IMG/VR virus record: IMGVR_UViG_3300007735_000553
Coordinates: 1 to 26,584 of that record
Origin: a virus
Length of the DNA: 26,584 bases
Strand: one strand, 5' to 3'
Shown here: positions 6,314-12,444 of the stretch, piece by piece
Position numbering within the stretch: position 1 is the first letter of the stretch
Layout: each line of letters begins with the position of its first letter
Translations under genes and position numbers: made by a program
The notes under the pieces: generated by a model
What the model was told of the DNA's origin: nothing
What the model saw: the letters and a program-made list of their open reading frames with translations, nothing else
The model's database searches: none

Positions 6314-6496
6314 TTAGAAAGTGTAGGTGTCATCTTCTTTGTTGAGTTCATTGGTTTTTTTTAGGTATGCAAATATACATAAATAAATAATAGGCAGTGC
6401 GCAGAATGATATGTACCACCACCAGCGGTCGTGGAAGTCTGCCATCATGTAGACCATGGATAGCAGGAAGGGAATGATCAGGAGTAGGTTGGTCAT
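6314..6496 (-). CDS. Small membrane protein (60 aa), two transmembrane helices
   Basis: Residues 3-18 (NLLLIIPFLLSMVYMM) and 27-45 (WYISFCALPIIYLCIFAYL) are strongly hydrophobic and separated by a short loop with charged and Trp residues (DFHDRWW). This is a helical hairpin that would sit in the inner membrane. The tail is polar (KKTNELNKEDDTYTF). Small two-helix proteins in early phage operons often act in superinfection exclusion or host membrane modification, but nothing here is specific. The start overlaps the upstream stop as TAATG. A promoter-like box lies inside its 3' half. Confidence 0.65.
   Translation of the reverse strand: MTNLLLIIPFLLSMVYMMADFHDRWWWYISFCALPIIYLCIFAYLKKTNELNKEDDTYTF
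6370..6377 (-). promoter_or_regulatory. Early-class -7 box TATATTTG inside a gene
   Basis: The plus strand TATGCAAATATACAT at 6367-6381 is identical over 15 bases to the early promoter near 7550. It would direct transcription leftwards into the small ORF at 6303 and the annealing-protein gene. No TTG -33 element is seen at 18 bases. The flanking AT-rich sequence (AAATAAATAATAG) is unlike the coding DNA around it. Confidence 0.45.
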
Positions 6497-6708
6497 TAGT
6501 GGAATAGGTTTTGGAAGTTAGACAGCGTGCGGTCTTTGCCCAGCACTACCAGCAGCGTTTGTATTTCGTTGAAGGTGCATTGGGTGTAGAAGTGCTTTGG
6601 CGTCAGGAACTCAATGCAGAACTCCCGGCTGTGCGGAAGTTCGTAGCTTTCAATAGCCGCGCGGGTTTCGTCGCTCATGCGATCCCAAAGGGTTGGTGGT
6701 CTTTGCAT
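6496..6708 (-). CDS. Small hypothetical early protein (70 aa)
   Basis: The start MQRPPTLWDRMSDETRAAI at 6708 follows TAACC, 2 bases after the stop of the upstream small gene. The protein looks like a compact alpha-beta fold (ESYELPHSREFCIEFL, then HFYTQCTFNEIQTLLVVLG). It has no signal peptide, membrane segment or recognised motif. Stop and next start overlap as TAATG, so it is coupled to the membrane protein gene. Function is unknown. Confidence 0.65.
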   Translation of the reverse strand: MQRPPTLWDRMSDETRAAIESYELPHSREFCIEFLTPKHFYTQCTFNEIQTLLVVLGKDRTLSNFQNLFH

Positions 6709-6710
6709 GG

Positions 6711-6878
6711 TTAGATTTGGTTTAGTAGGTTTTGACGCGCTTGGAGGTACCGGCCGTAGAGTTCGTAGTTGAACGTCAGCGGCTTCTTGGTTTCACTGGA
6801 TGAAGGCGTTGCGGTTCGCTCCAGCATGTAGCGGATGTGGCGATGCCACGCGTAGAGGTATGCAGGGATGAAGTTCAT
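6711..6878 (-). CDS. Small hypothetical early protein (55 aa)
   Basis: An ATG at 6878, preceded by AAACCCAACTAAACC, opens a 55-codon frame starting MNFIPAYLYAWHRHIRYMLE and ending QARQNLLNQI. It fills the gap between its neighbours exactly, and its stop lies 2 bases before the next start. It is aromatic and basic (Tyr, His, Arg) and could be a small nucleic-acid or protein binder. The last residues are coded by leader-like sequence, as elsewhere in this operon. The family is not recognised. Confidence 0.65.
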   Translation of the reverse strand: MNFIPAYLYAWHRHIRYMLERTATPSSSETKKPLTFNYELYGRYLQARQNLLNQI

Positions 6879-6978
6879 GGTTTAGTTGGGTTTAAGGTTG
6901 GCATTGGTAGAGGTGTTGATGATCGTTGGAAGCGGATGAAGCGGAACCAGTCGCGGTGTTGGCTGCGAAAAAGCGCGT

Positions 6979-7134
6979 CTACAATTTGACGTGTCCGCGT
7001 CGAGTTGCTGTTGACCGGAACGGATATTCGGCGTGCATTGCGTACATGCCGCTGGGCAGCTTGTGGATGTAGGCCTCAACGACGATGCCGTTGTCGAGGG
7101 TGATCGGGGTGTAACTGATGATGTCGTGGTTCAT
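6979..7134 (-). CDS. Small hypothetical protein (51 aa), possibly frameshifted
   Basis: The ATG at 7134 follows AACCAACCAACCCA, the standard leader. The frame reads MNHDIISYTPITLDNGIVVE and continues to a TAG at 6979 after GHVKL. Directly after this point another frame continues with a protein-like sequence (VDALFRSQHRDWFRFIRFQR) and ends in a TGA that overlaps the next ATG as ATGA (6875-6878). That arrangement suggests one gene of about 86 codons broken by an indel or a sequencing error. The short form is what is written in this sequence. Function is unknown. Confidence 0.5.
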   Translation of the reverse strand: MNHDIISYTPITLDNGIVVEAYIHKLPSGMYAMHAEYPFRSTATRRGHVKL

Positions 7135-7194
7135 TGGGTTGGTTGGTTAAAGGGTTAAAAGATTGCGCGTTGGTGAGCCGCGCCCCTCGGTGGG

Positions 7195-7500
7195 TTAGAG
7201 GCTGGTTCGCAGGCCAGTTGCTTGAGTAAATACGCTTTGCAGTTGTTCAGCGTAAACATTACAATATATTACGACTTCCGTGAATTTGTACCCTACTGAT
7301 TTTGCAATTCTTACAGTGTAAGTATCTGAACCATTGAGTTCAATATACATGATGTTAGCTTTTGAGCTGCCTTTGAATTTTACGCATACTGTCTGGCTAT
7401 AGTAGCCGATTGTTGCGCCAGTCATTGCTAAAAATTTGTTACCGCCTAATTGGTTGATAACTTGGTTTACAATCTCTTGGCTTTTTACTGAATTTGTCAT
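7195..7500 (-). CDS. Hypothetical protein (101 aa), widespread small phage family
   Basis: This is the first gene behind the early promoter. The sequence has the look of a small family seen in many phages and mobile elements: N-Q-L-G-G-x-K-F-x-A-M-T-G-A near residue 18-28, a middle stretch ANIMYIELNGSDTYTVRIAK, and an end with AEQLQSVFTQATGL. No biochemical function is known to me for it. The predicted fold is alpha-beta without membrane or signal segments. The start MTNSVKSQEI follows AACCAACCA. As the first early gene it should be strongly expressed soon after infection. Confidence 0.75.
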   Translation of the reverse strand: MTNSVKSQEIVNQVINQLGGNKFLAMTGATIGYYSQTVCVKFKGSSKANIMYIELNGSDTYTVRIAKSVGYKFTEVVIYCNVYAEQLQSVFTQATGLRTSL

Positions 7501-7546
7501 TGGTTGGTTTTTTTAGTTGGTTAAGTTTCTACCGCTTTGGTATATG

Positions 7547-7598
7547 CAAATATACATACATATATATATACGATGCAAACTTTTTTTTTTTTTTTTTT
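7547..7598 (-). promoter_or_regulatory. Early operon promoter with A-tract
   Basis: The minus strand has a -7 box TATATTTG (7547-7554), a TTTG (7576-7579) 21 bases upstream, and directly before it a run of 18 As (7581-7598) that could act as an UP element. It lies 47 bases ahead of the first early gene. The gap 7501-7677 holds nothing else recognised. Confidence 0.7.
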
Positions 7599-7677
7599 CT
7601 GCGTTTCCAGCGCGTAAACGCACTTTTGGACAAAATTTGTCCAACGCCACCGATTTCGAAGCCTTGATTTTTCGCGC

Positions 7678-8094
7678 TTACCTCAACCGAGCGAACAAAA
7701 CGACGCTGGCAAGCAGTCCCAAAATCGCCCCAACAAGCAGTATCGGCCACCTGCTTTTGCGCTTCTTCGGCTGAACTACAACCGTGCGCTCTACGATTGT
7801 CGTGTCGCGCAAAATAAGCCTCTCTACGACCGTATCTCTGCGCAGGCGTATGACAATGCCACTGCCTGAATTTGCTACGCTTAAAACGCTTGTTTTTGCG
7901 CTATCACGCAAAGTGAAGCGACGTATCAGTCCGGCACTGTCGCAGAGGTCGGGAAGCGTCAACTCCGTCAAGCTGCCAGCGGTGACTACCTGCCGATCAG
8001 TATGAACGATAGCGCTGGTGCGGATCACCTCCGCAGGCTTCCGGCAGCAGCTAAAAAGCAGCAGGCTAAATATGAGCGTACTCTTGTGTAGCAT
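7678..8094 (-). CDS. Lipoprotein with C-terminal membrane anchor, u-spanin-like
   Basis: The 138-residue protein starts with a lipoprotein signal peptide: MLHK, hydrophobic stretch, then lipobox LFSC with the modified Cys at 16. It ends with a basic stretch (PKKRKSRWP) and a transmembrane helix at about 117-134. The middle is beta-rich and polar (RDTVVERLILRDTTIVERT). An outer-membrane lipid anchor plus an inner-membrane C-terminal helix is the architecture of a unimolecular spanin, which fuses the two membranes in the last step of lysis. The gene overlaps the endolysin gene by 29 bases, the place where spanins are normally found. A different envelope protein cannot be excluded. Confidence 0.6.
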   Translation of the reverse strand: MLHKSTLIFSLLLFSCCRKPAEVIRTSAIVHTDRQVVTAGSLTELTLPDLCDSAGLIRRFTLRDSAKTSVLSVANSGSGIVIRLRRDTVVERLILRDTTIVERTVVVQPKKRKSRWPILLVGAILGLLASVVLFARLR

Positions 8095-8476
8095 TGAACG
8101 ATGGGCAGGCTTTGGCTACTTTCGGAAAGTCACGGTGGCCGAGGATCTTAGCGGCTGGGTACTTGGCGCGCCATTCATGCAGCGCCTGTGAGAGTGCGTC
8201 TTTTTGCCCTTGAGTGCGATTGTCAACCGGGTTGCCTCGACTGTCAACGCCGCCGATGTAGCTGATGTGGAGGCTTACCGAATTGTAGCCTGCAACGCCG
8301 TTGCACACGGTGTCATCCGGTGCCAGCGTGATGACTTCGCCGTTGGGTTTCACAACCTTGTGATAACCGGGTGACTTCCACTTCAGGTTTGTCCGCCAGT
8401 AGTTTTGGATCGAATCGATTGTAGTTGAGTGCGGTGTCGCCGTGCAGTGTACTACGAGGTATTTGATGTTTCGCAT
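8066..8476 (-). CDS. Endolysin, N-acetylmuramoyl-L-alanine amidase (Amidase_2/PGRP fold)
   Basis: This 136-residue enzyme is expected to cut the amide bond between muramic acid and L-Ala in peptidoglycan. It matches the amidase_2 (T7 lysozyme-like) family in length and motifs: LVVHCTAT with zinc ligand His10, GYHKVV at 37-42, GHRDF with ligand His114, and ACPSF with ligand Cys124. No signal peptide is present, so it needs the holin to reach the periplasm. It lies downstream of the holin and phosphoesterase genes and upstream of the spanin-like gene. A candidate -7 box TAATTTTG lies about 20 bases upstream of its start. Confidence 0.92.
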   Translation of the reverse strand: MRNIKYLVVHCTATPHSTTIDSIQNYWRTNLKWKSPGYHKVVKPNGEVITLAPDDTVCNGVAGYNSVSLHISYIGGVDSRGNPVDNRTQGQKDALSQALHEWRAKYPAAKILGHRDFPKVAKACPSFNATQEYAHI

Positions 8477-8508
8477 TTGGCTTGTTTAGGTTACAAAATT
8501 ACTTAATT

Positions 8509-8524
8509 CCATCGAAATCGATGG
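8509..8524. promoter_or_regulatory. Palindrome CCATCGA-AA-TCGATGG upstream of the endolysin gene
   Basis: A perfect 7-bp inverted repeat with a 2-base centre lies 33 bases before the endolysin start, immediately upstream of a -7-like TAATTTTG on the minus strand. Its place and symmetry suggest an operator. As a terminator it is weak, because no T-run follows. Confidence 0.4.
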
Positions 8525-8568
8525 GTTAAAGCATTGCAGTCAGCTTTGCCCTTACATTGGTACTATAA

Positions 8569-8626
8569 TTTACACCCCATCAGGTACGAATCAATGCGCC
8601 TCCTACCACTTTACACCCTATCGGGT
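8569..8626. repeat. Pair of 17-bp imperfect direct repeats
   Basis: TTTACACCCCATCAGGT (8569-8585) and TTTACACCCTATCGGGT (8610-8626) differ at 2 positions and are 41 bases apart start to start. The second copy contains the inverted repeat ACCCTATCGGGT and overlaps the stop of the phosphoesterase gene. They are in the widest gap of the lysis region (8477-8617) and may be regulatory binding sites. Confidence 0.5.
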
Positions 8627-9496
8627 GCTGGTCGTCGTGAAGGTCGCATCAATGACGCGAGTGTCTATTTTCTTGGTGTTGAGGTGAACCAGCTTGAGCT
8701 TCATCCAGTAGCCACCCAATGGCTTCGGCGGTCTGCCTCGCTCAACGTGAAAGCCTCCAACGCCGCCATCGTATTCTTCCTTATACGTCGCCGTGCGTAT
8801 CTGATGCAGCGGCCGTTGTTTGATCATATAGTCGCTTCGGTTGAGGTAGGTGATGACGTTGACGTGATGATACAACTCATGCACGTGACCCTGCCAAGTG
8901 CAGTCGTAGCCTTCCACCATCGCCATGATCCGCTGGTCTTGGATGACGCCCTTGGTCACTGGACCGCCTCCGCCTGAACCGTGGTAGTAGTGCATCGCAA
9001 AGCGCGTCCGGTGGTTGACTTTAGCACTGTGCGTGAATCCGAACAGGATCGCGCCGCCGTAGCCGCCGAGCTGAACGTCACTTCCGCACTCGTGGTTGAG
9101 TAGAGTGACGAACATCTGCAAGGCGTCGAACTCGACATTGCGGATCACGCTTGTTTCGTGGTTTCCGTAACCGATCAGCGCGATGTGCTTAGCGTAGGGT
9201 TTGAACCACTGCACCGCGTCGTTCACGACGGCTTGCAGGTAGTTGCCCTGATTGTGTTCCGGCCGTATCTCATCCTTGCCCCTGCGCGGATCGCCTCTGC
9301 CCTGCATAAGACAGAAGGTGTCGCCGTTCATGATGATCTTTGCGCCTCTGCGCACGGCTTCGTCAAGGTGGCTCTTGAGCAGGTCGCGATCACACTTCGG
9401 GTTGTCCCAGTGCAGGTCGCTCACGAGCAGAAACTCCGCCTCCTTCCCTTCGCAGTCGAAGGTGTGAACATTCGCTGCGCGTCGGGTTATATTCAT
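8618..9496 (-). CDS. Calcineurin-like metallophosphoesterase
   Basis: This 292-residue protein has the full set of metallophosphoesterase motifs: SDLHWD (Asp27, His29), NGDTF (Asp59), GNHE (Asn112, His113), a His pair in AMHYYHG (about 168-173) and GHVHE (His204, His206). These bind two metal ions that hydrolyse phosphoester bonds. The substrate cannot be told from sequence; nucleic acid or cyclic nucleotides are possibilities. It lies between the holin and the endolysin gene, an odd place for a metabolic enzyme. Start MNITRRAANV follows AAACCAATAGT. It has no signal peptide, so it should be cytoplasmic. Confidence 0.88.
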   Translation of the reverse strand: MNITRRAANVHTFDCEGKEAEFLLVSDLHWDNPKCDRDLLKSHLDEAVRRGAKIIMNGDTFCLMQGRGDPRRGKDEIRPEHNQGNYLQAVVNDAVQWFKPYAKHIALIGYGNHETSVIRNVEFDALQMFVTLLNHECGSDVQLGGYGGAILFGFTHSAKVNHRTRFAMHYYHGSGGGGPVTKGVIQDQRIMAMVEGYDCTWQGHVHELYHHVNVITYLNRSDYMIKQRPLHQIRTATYKEEYDGGVGGFHVERGRPPKPLGGYWMKLKLVHLNTKKIDTRVIDATFTTTSTR

Positions 9497-9497
9497 A

Positions 9498-9794
9498 CTA
9501 TTGGTTTGGTGGTGTGCTTTTTAGCAGCTTCATGATCCGCACCTCCAGCACCTCCGTGATCTTGACGCCTGAAAAGCCGACGATGAAGGCGAGGCCATAC
9601 TCGATATTCGGCGCTTTTATGTTCAGGATGCCAATGATGACTGGTGCGATGTAGGTGGCAGATAGCGTGCCTGAAAGCACGGCGATCAGCTGCATTTTCC
9701 AGTTCTTCATCTTGGGAGCCAGCAGTAGTGCGCCGAAGAATCCAGCGATGGTTAGGCCGAGGTTGATGCCGATAGATTTGAGGAAGTCGATCAT
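9498..9794 (-). CDS. Holin-like membrane protein
   Basis: The protein has 98 residues with three hydrophobic segments: about 9-27 (INLGLTIAGFFGALLLAP), 34-60 (MQLIAVLSGTLSATYIAPVIIGIL) and 67-80 (YGLAFIVGFSGVKI). A charged N-terminus and a basic tail flank them. Size, topology and place just upstream of the phosphoesterase, amidase and spanin-like genes fit a phage holin that opens the inner membrane at lysis time. No family-specific motif is visible. Its ATG lies directly after the stop of the preceding gene. Confidence 0.75.
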   Translation of the reverse strand: MIDFLKSIGINLGLTIAGFFGALLLAPKMKNWKMQLIAVLSGTLSATYIAPVIIGILNIKAPNIEYGLAFIVGFSGVKITEVLEVRIMKLLKSTPPNQ

Positions 9795-9796
9795 TG

Positions 9797-10063
9797 TTAA
9801 TCTTCGTTTAGTGTGTTGTTCAAGTCGTCGCGCTCGGTGTAGTCCTTGCCGTACTGCTCATCCCAGCCGAGGAAGGTGTGCACCCCGACAGGTGTAGGCC
9901 AGCACTCATAGGGCAGGTAGGCGGCATTTGGTTTTGCATCCCAAAGGATGTCGACGCAATATGTACCCTGAATGATGCCGAGCGGCACTGCGAAACCTTG
10001 CGGAACTGGTAGCGCGGTGAATGTCGCTTCGTTGGGGAAGGCGTATTTTCTGAAGGTCGGCAT
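9797..10063 (-). CDS. Hypothetical protein after the receptor-binding gene (88 aa)
   Basis: The start codon touches the stop of the receptor-binding gene (TAAATG), so the two are coupled. The sequence begins MPTFRKYAFPNEATFTALP and has a Pro- and aromatic-rich middle (VDILWDAKPNAAYLPYECWP, GVHTFLGWDE). It has no membrane segment. Small proteins of this kind often follow tail fibre genes and may be a chaperone or a minor tail part, but no family is recognised. Confidence 0.7.
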   Translation of the reverse strand: MPTFRKYAFPNEATFTALPVPQGFAVPLGIIQGTYCVDILWDAKPNAAYLPYECWPTPVGVHTFLGWDEQYGKDYTERDDLNNTLNED

Positions 10064-11569
10064 TTATAGTCGAGTTAATTCGGCGAGTTGGACATCGGTG
10101 AGCCGTGTGGTGTAGAGTGCAGCAGCGCGGATGCGGCCATTGAATGCTTCGTTATCATCTCCCGAATTCGCACCATACATCCTAATCTCCGTTAAACCTG
10201 CCGAATCAGGAACTTGAAGTGTTCCGATATTGGTTTGAACGCCATTTACATAAGCGACAACACCGCTTGCTTGCGTCCCGCCTGCCGCCGTGCCTGCTGC
10301 ATCGTATGCGATAGCGACTTTGTAGAATGTTCCAATTTGCAATGCGCCTGAAACAATGTTTATGTTTGTTGTTCCCGCATTATTGCGTGAAGAAAATCTA
10401 ATTCCCGAAGGCGAATCCGTTGGAGCAAAATTAATCCCCATCCCTCTTAGTGAGCCTTGCCTCAAGTAAATCGGCCCGCTCCTTGATGCGGGTGTGCCAA
10501 GAAAAGTAAACTCGCAGTAAATAGTTCCAGCCGTCTGCCCTATCAGCCCACTAACAAGCGCACCCGATGCGCTGATGACGTCGGCGGCACGGCTGACTGT
10601 CGGCGACGTTGTGGGGATGTATGTGGTCGCGATGCTGCCTGCTTCGAGTTGTGCGCCCCAAGTGTATGCAGTTAAGTTGAGCGCACCTGATGCGGGAAAA
10701 GACACATCCCCGTTGCCTTCTGCCATACTAAATATAAGGTTACCATTCAAATCGGTTGATGCCAATGTGTATGGTGCTGAAATAAGCCTATACCATCCAT
10801 TGCCGTAATCTTCAACGCTTGCGCCTGCAGTCAAAGCAGTTCCACTTGCGAGGTTGAAATATGAGATTGATGTTCCACTGCCGCCAGTATAGTTTACAAT
10901 ACCTAAAGCACAAAAAGTCAATGGGTTTGTTGCCCCACGTTTTACAAATAAACTAAAAGTATGAACGCCTGAAGCGGTTGGTGCAATACCTCCTCCTGTA
11001 TAATAAGCATATTGACTGGTTCCGCTCGCTGCACCTCCGACATACTTGGTTATACTGCCACTCGTGCCGTCGGGTGCAAGAAAGTCAGTGCTGCCTGTTG
11101 TAATGGTCATTCCACCTGATGCCGTAGGTGTATCTTGTGAAGTCATCTGATTAACCCAACGAGCGAAGTTTGTCGCAGCAGGCTCAACCATCAATCCGGG
11201 ACACGACTGCCCCAGCCAATCAATGCGCGGCACTCCCGATGCGACGCTTTCAATCAATCCGCTGCTATTGACGCGCGTCGCCGTTGTGTTGCGGCTCACG
11301 GTGAACCGCATCGTCGTGTCTTCCGCAACAAACGGAGGCACGTCTTGGTAGAGGTTGCCGGCTTTGTAGAACTGCGGCACAATCAGCAGCGACGGTGTGA
11401 ACGGCAGTCCGTCATTGTATGCCTCTACACCCCTGGCTAATAAGCACGGCGCTTCCTCAACGGTAGCACCGGCAGCCTTAGCGCCTTCCAGTGCCTTGTA
11501 GAACTGAGACTTATACGCGCCATTGTTGCCCAGCATCGTGGCGTTGGGGATAGCGTAGCCCTGAATCAT
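10064..11569 (-). CDS. Tail fibre / receptor-binding protein with LamG-like C-terminus
   Basis: The 501-residue protein carries the phage fibre signature ATRVNSSGLIESVASGVPRI, with PGLMVEPAATNF shortly after (about residues 95-135). The middle is Gly/Ser/Thr-rich and beta-structured (ASGVHTFSLFVKRG, GNGWYRLI), resembling a carbohydrate-binding jelly roll. The end (about 340-501) resembles a concanavalin/LamG fold (AGTIYCEFTFLG, FYKVAIAYD, GRIRAAALYTTRLTDVQLAEL). It probably binds host surface glycans or capsule. It follows the connector genes and precedes the lysis genes. No enzymatic motif was noticed. Confidence 0.8.
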   Translation of the reverse strand: MIQGYAIPNATMLGNNGAYKSQFYKALEGAKAAGATVEEAPCLLARGVEAYNDGLPFTPSLLIVPQFYKAGNLYQDVPPFVAEDTTMRFTVSRNTTATRVNSSGLIESVASGVPRIDWLGQSCPGLMVEPAATNFARWVNQMTSQDTPTASGGMTITTGSTDFLAPDGTSGSITKYVGGAASGTSQYAYYTGGGIAPTASGVHTFSLFVKRGATNPLTFCALGIVNYTGGSGTSISYFNLASGTALTAGASVEDYGNGWYRLISAPYTLASTDLNGNLIFSMAEGNGDVSFPASGALNLTAYTWGAQLEAGSIATTYIPTTSPTVSRAADVISASGALVSGLIGQTAGTIYCEFTFLGTPASRSGPIYLRQGSLRGMGINFAPTDSPSGIRFSSRNNAGTTNINIVSGALQIGTFYKVAIAYDAAGTAAGGTQASGVVAYVNGVQTNIGTLQVPDSAGLTEIRMYGANSGDDNEAFNGRIRAAALYTTRLTDVQLAELTRL

Positions 11570-11574
11570 AGCGC

Positions 11575-11874
11575 TTAGTCAGTATATGCAACAGCAGTAC
11601 CAGCGGCAATGGTGACCGCCTTAATCGTCAATCCCTGAGGCGCACGCACAATCATGCCGGTCTGCCATTGGAATGAAGAGCTGAAGCCAAGAACTGTCAG
11701 CAAGTTGCGGTCAAGCTGATCCGTTAGCGTGCTGATGGTCGTGTTTGGCGTGTTGATGACCATGAACTTTATGCGCTGATTTGTCAGCGCAGCAGCGGTG
11801 GCGCCTGATCCACTCACACCCACAACTTGGATGTTCAGGCCATCAGCCATCATGTCTTGGTTTACTGTACTCAT
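11575..11874 (-). CDS. Small putative virion protein (99 aa)
   Basis: This Ala/Thr-rich protein is beta-like throughout (LNIQVVGVSGSGAT, IKFMVINTPNTTI, LTIKAVTIAAGTAVAYTD) and has no charged clusters or membrane segment, which suits a structural or decoration protein. It has its own promoter (TTTG-N18-TATATTTA) about 17 bases upstream, within the preceding gene's 3' end, so it and the receptor-binding gene form a separately driven unit. The family is not recognised. Confidence 0.65.
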   Translation of the reverse strand: MSTVNQDMMADGLNIQVVGVSGSGATAAALTNQRIKFMVINTPNTTISTLTDQLDRNLLTVLGFSSSFQWQTGMIVRAPQGLTIKAVTIAAGTAVAYTD

Positions 11875-11891
11875 AGCTTTGTGTTTTATTC

Positions 11892-11921
11892 TAAATATAC
11901 CTTAGGTCGGAATTTCACAAA
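11892..11921 (-). promoter_or_regulatory. Structural-class promoter, TTTG-N18-TATATTTA
   Basis: TTTG at 11918-11921 and TATATTTA at 11892-11899 (minus strand) are separated by exactly 18 bases, with the class-typical AAGG just before the -7 box. It precedes the gene starting at 11874 by 17 bases and overlaps the 3' end of the gene ending at 11902. Confidence 0.75.
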
Positions 11922-12405
11922 CTGAGTGTCCCCAGGGGATGTCAAAACTTAGGGAAGCTGTCCACCCGGCTACCTTGTCATCCCTGGCCTCCACAAACCT
12001 GGTCAGCGCCACGCTCTCCTGCAGCGTCCATATCTCATCGGGATCATCCGTCAAGGATGCTATGAAGTCCTGAGCTGTGCGCAGTTGATCACTGAGCACC
12101 TCGTCTTCATTGTCAGTCCACCGGTAGACAACACTGCCGCTGATCGTCGCATCGAGGCCACGCAAGTCCTCAACGCGGTCCATCCAATAGCACTGCACAC
12201 TGAGCGTCAGCACTCCCCTCCCCGCTTGTGCAGAGATAACGTCAGCGAAGACCAAGGGATAGGCGATCCTATCGCGGTCGCTGGTTCGTAGATTGATTAC
12301 ATTGTCCGTCCCGATTGCCAGCGGATCCCCTGTCCCGAAGCTGTTCACCTGGGGATGGTTTACCGCTCGCGTCATCAGGGCGTTTTTGATCTTTACCCAA
12401 GACAT
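11902..12405 (-). CDS. Putative tail terminator / completion protein (167 aa)
   Basis: The protein has an alpha-beta layout: N-terminal helix (VKIKNALMTRAVNHP), a middle with YPLVFADVISAQ and VLTLSVQCYWMDRV, and a C-terminal helix and strand. Many Asp residues follow hydrophobic strands. Pattern and place resemble the small head-tail completion or tail terminator proteins that follow connector genes in siphoviruses. There is no signature motif, so the assignment rests mainly on position. It is spaced 39 bases after the connector gene. Confidence 0.5.
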   Translation of the reverse strand: MSWVKIKNALMTRAVNHPQVNSFGTGDPLAIGTDNVINLRTSDRDRIAYPLVFADVISAQAGRGVLTLSVQCYWMDRVEDLRGLDATISGSVVYRWTDNEDEVLSDQLRTAQDFIASLTDDPDEIWTLQESVALTRFVEARDDKVAGWTASLSFDIPWGHSVCEIPT

Positions 12406-12444
12406 AGCGTGCCAGTTTTAATACGTTGTTTTTATGCGCTCCCA

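Noticed and set aside
6882-7079. 65-codon minus-strand frame starting at TTG
   Set aside because: It starts with TTG inside another gene without a leader, and has a Pro/Thr/Ser-rich unstructured composition; the third frame ending in the ATGA overlap is more protein-like.
8480-8617. tRNA-like sequence in the endolysin upstream gap
   Set aside because: GGTAG and GATTCGTACC resemble D-loop and T-loop pieces, but no cloverleaf with acceptor stem and anticodon arm could be built; repeats and a palindrome explain the segment better.
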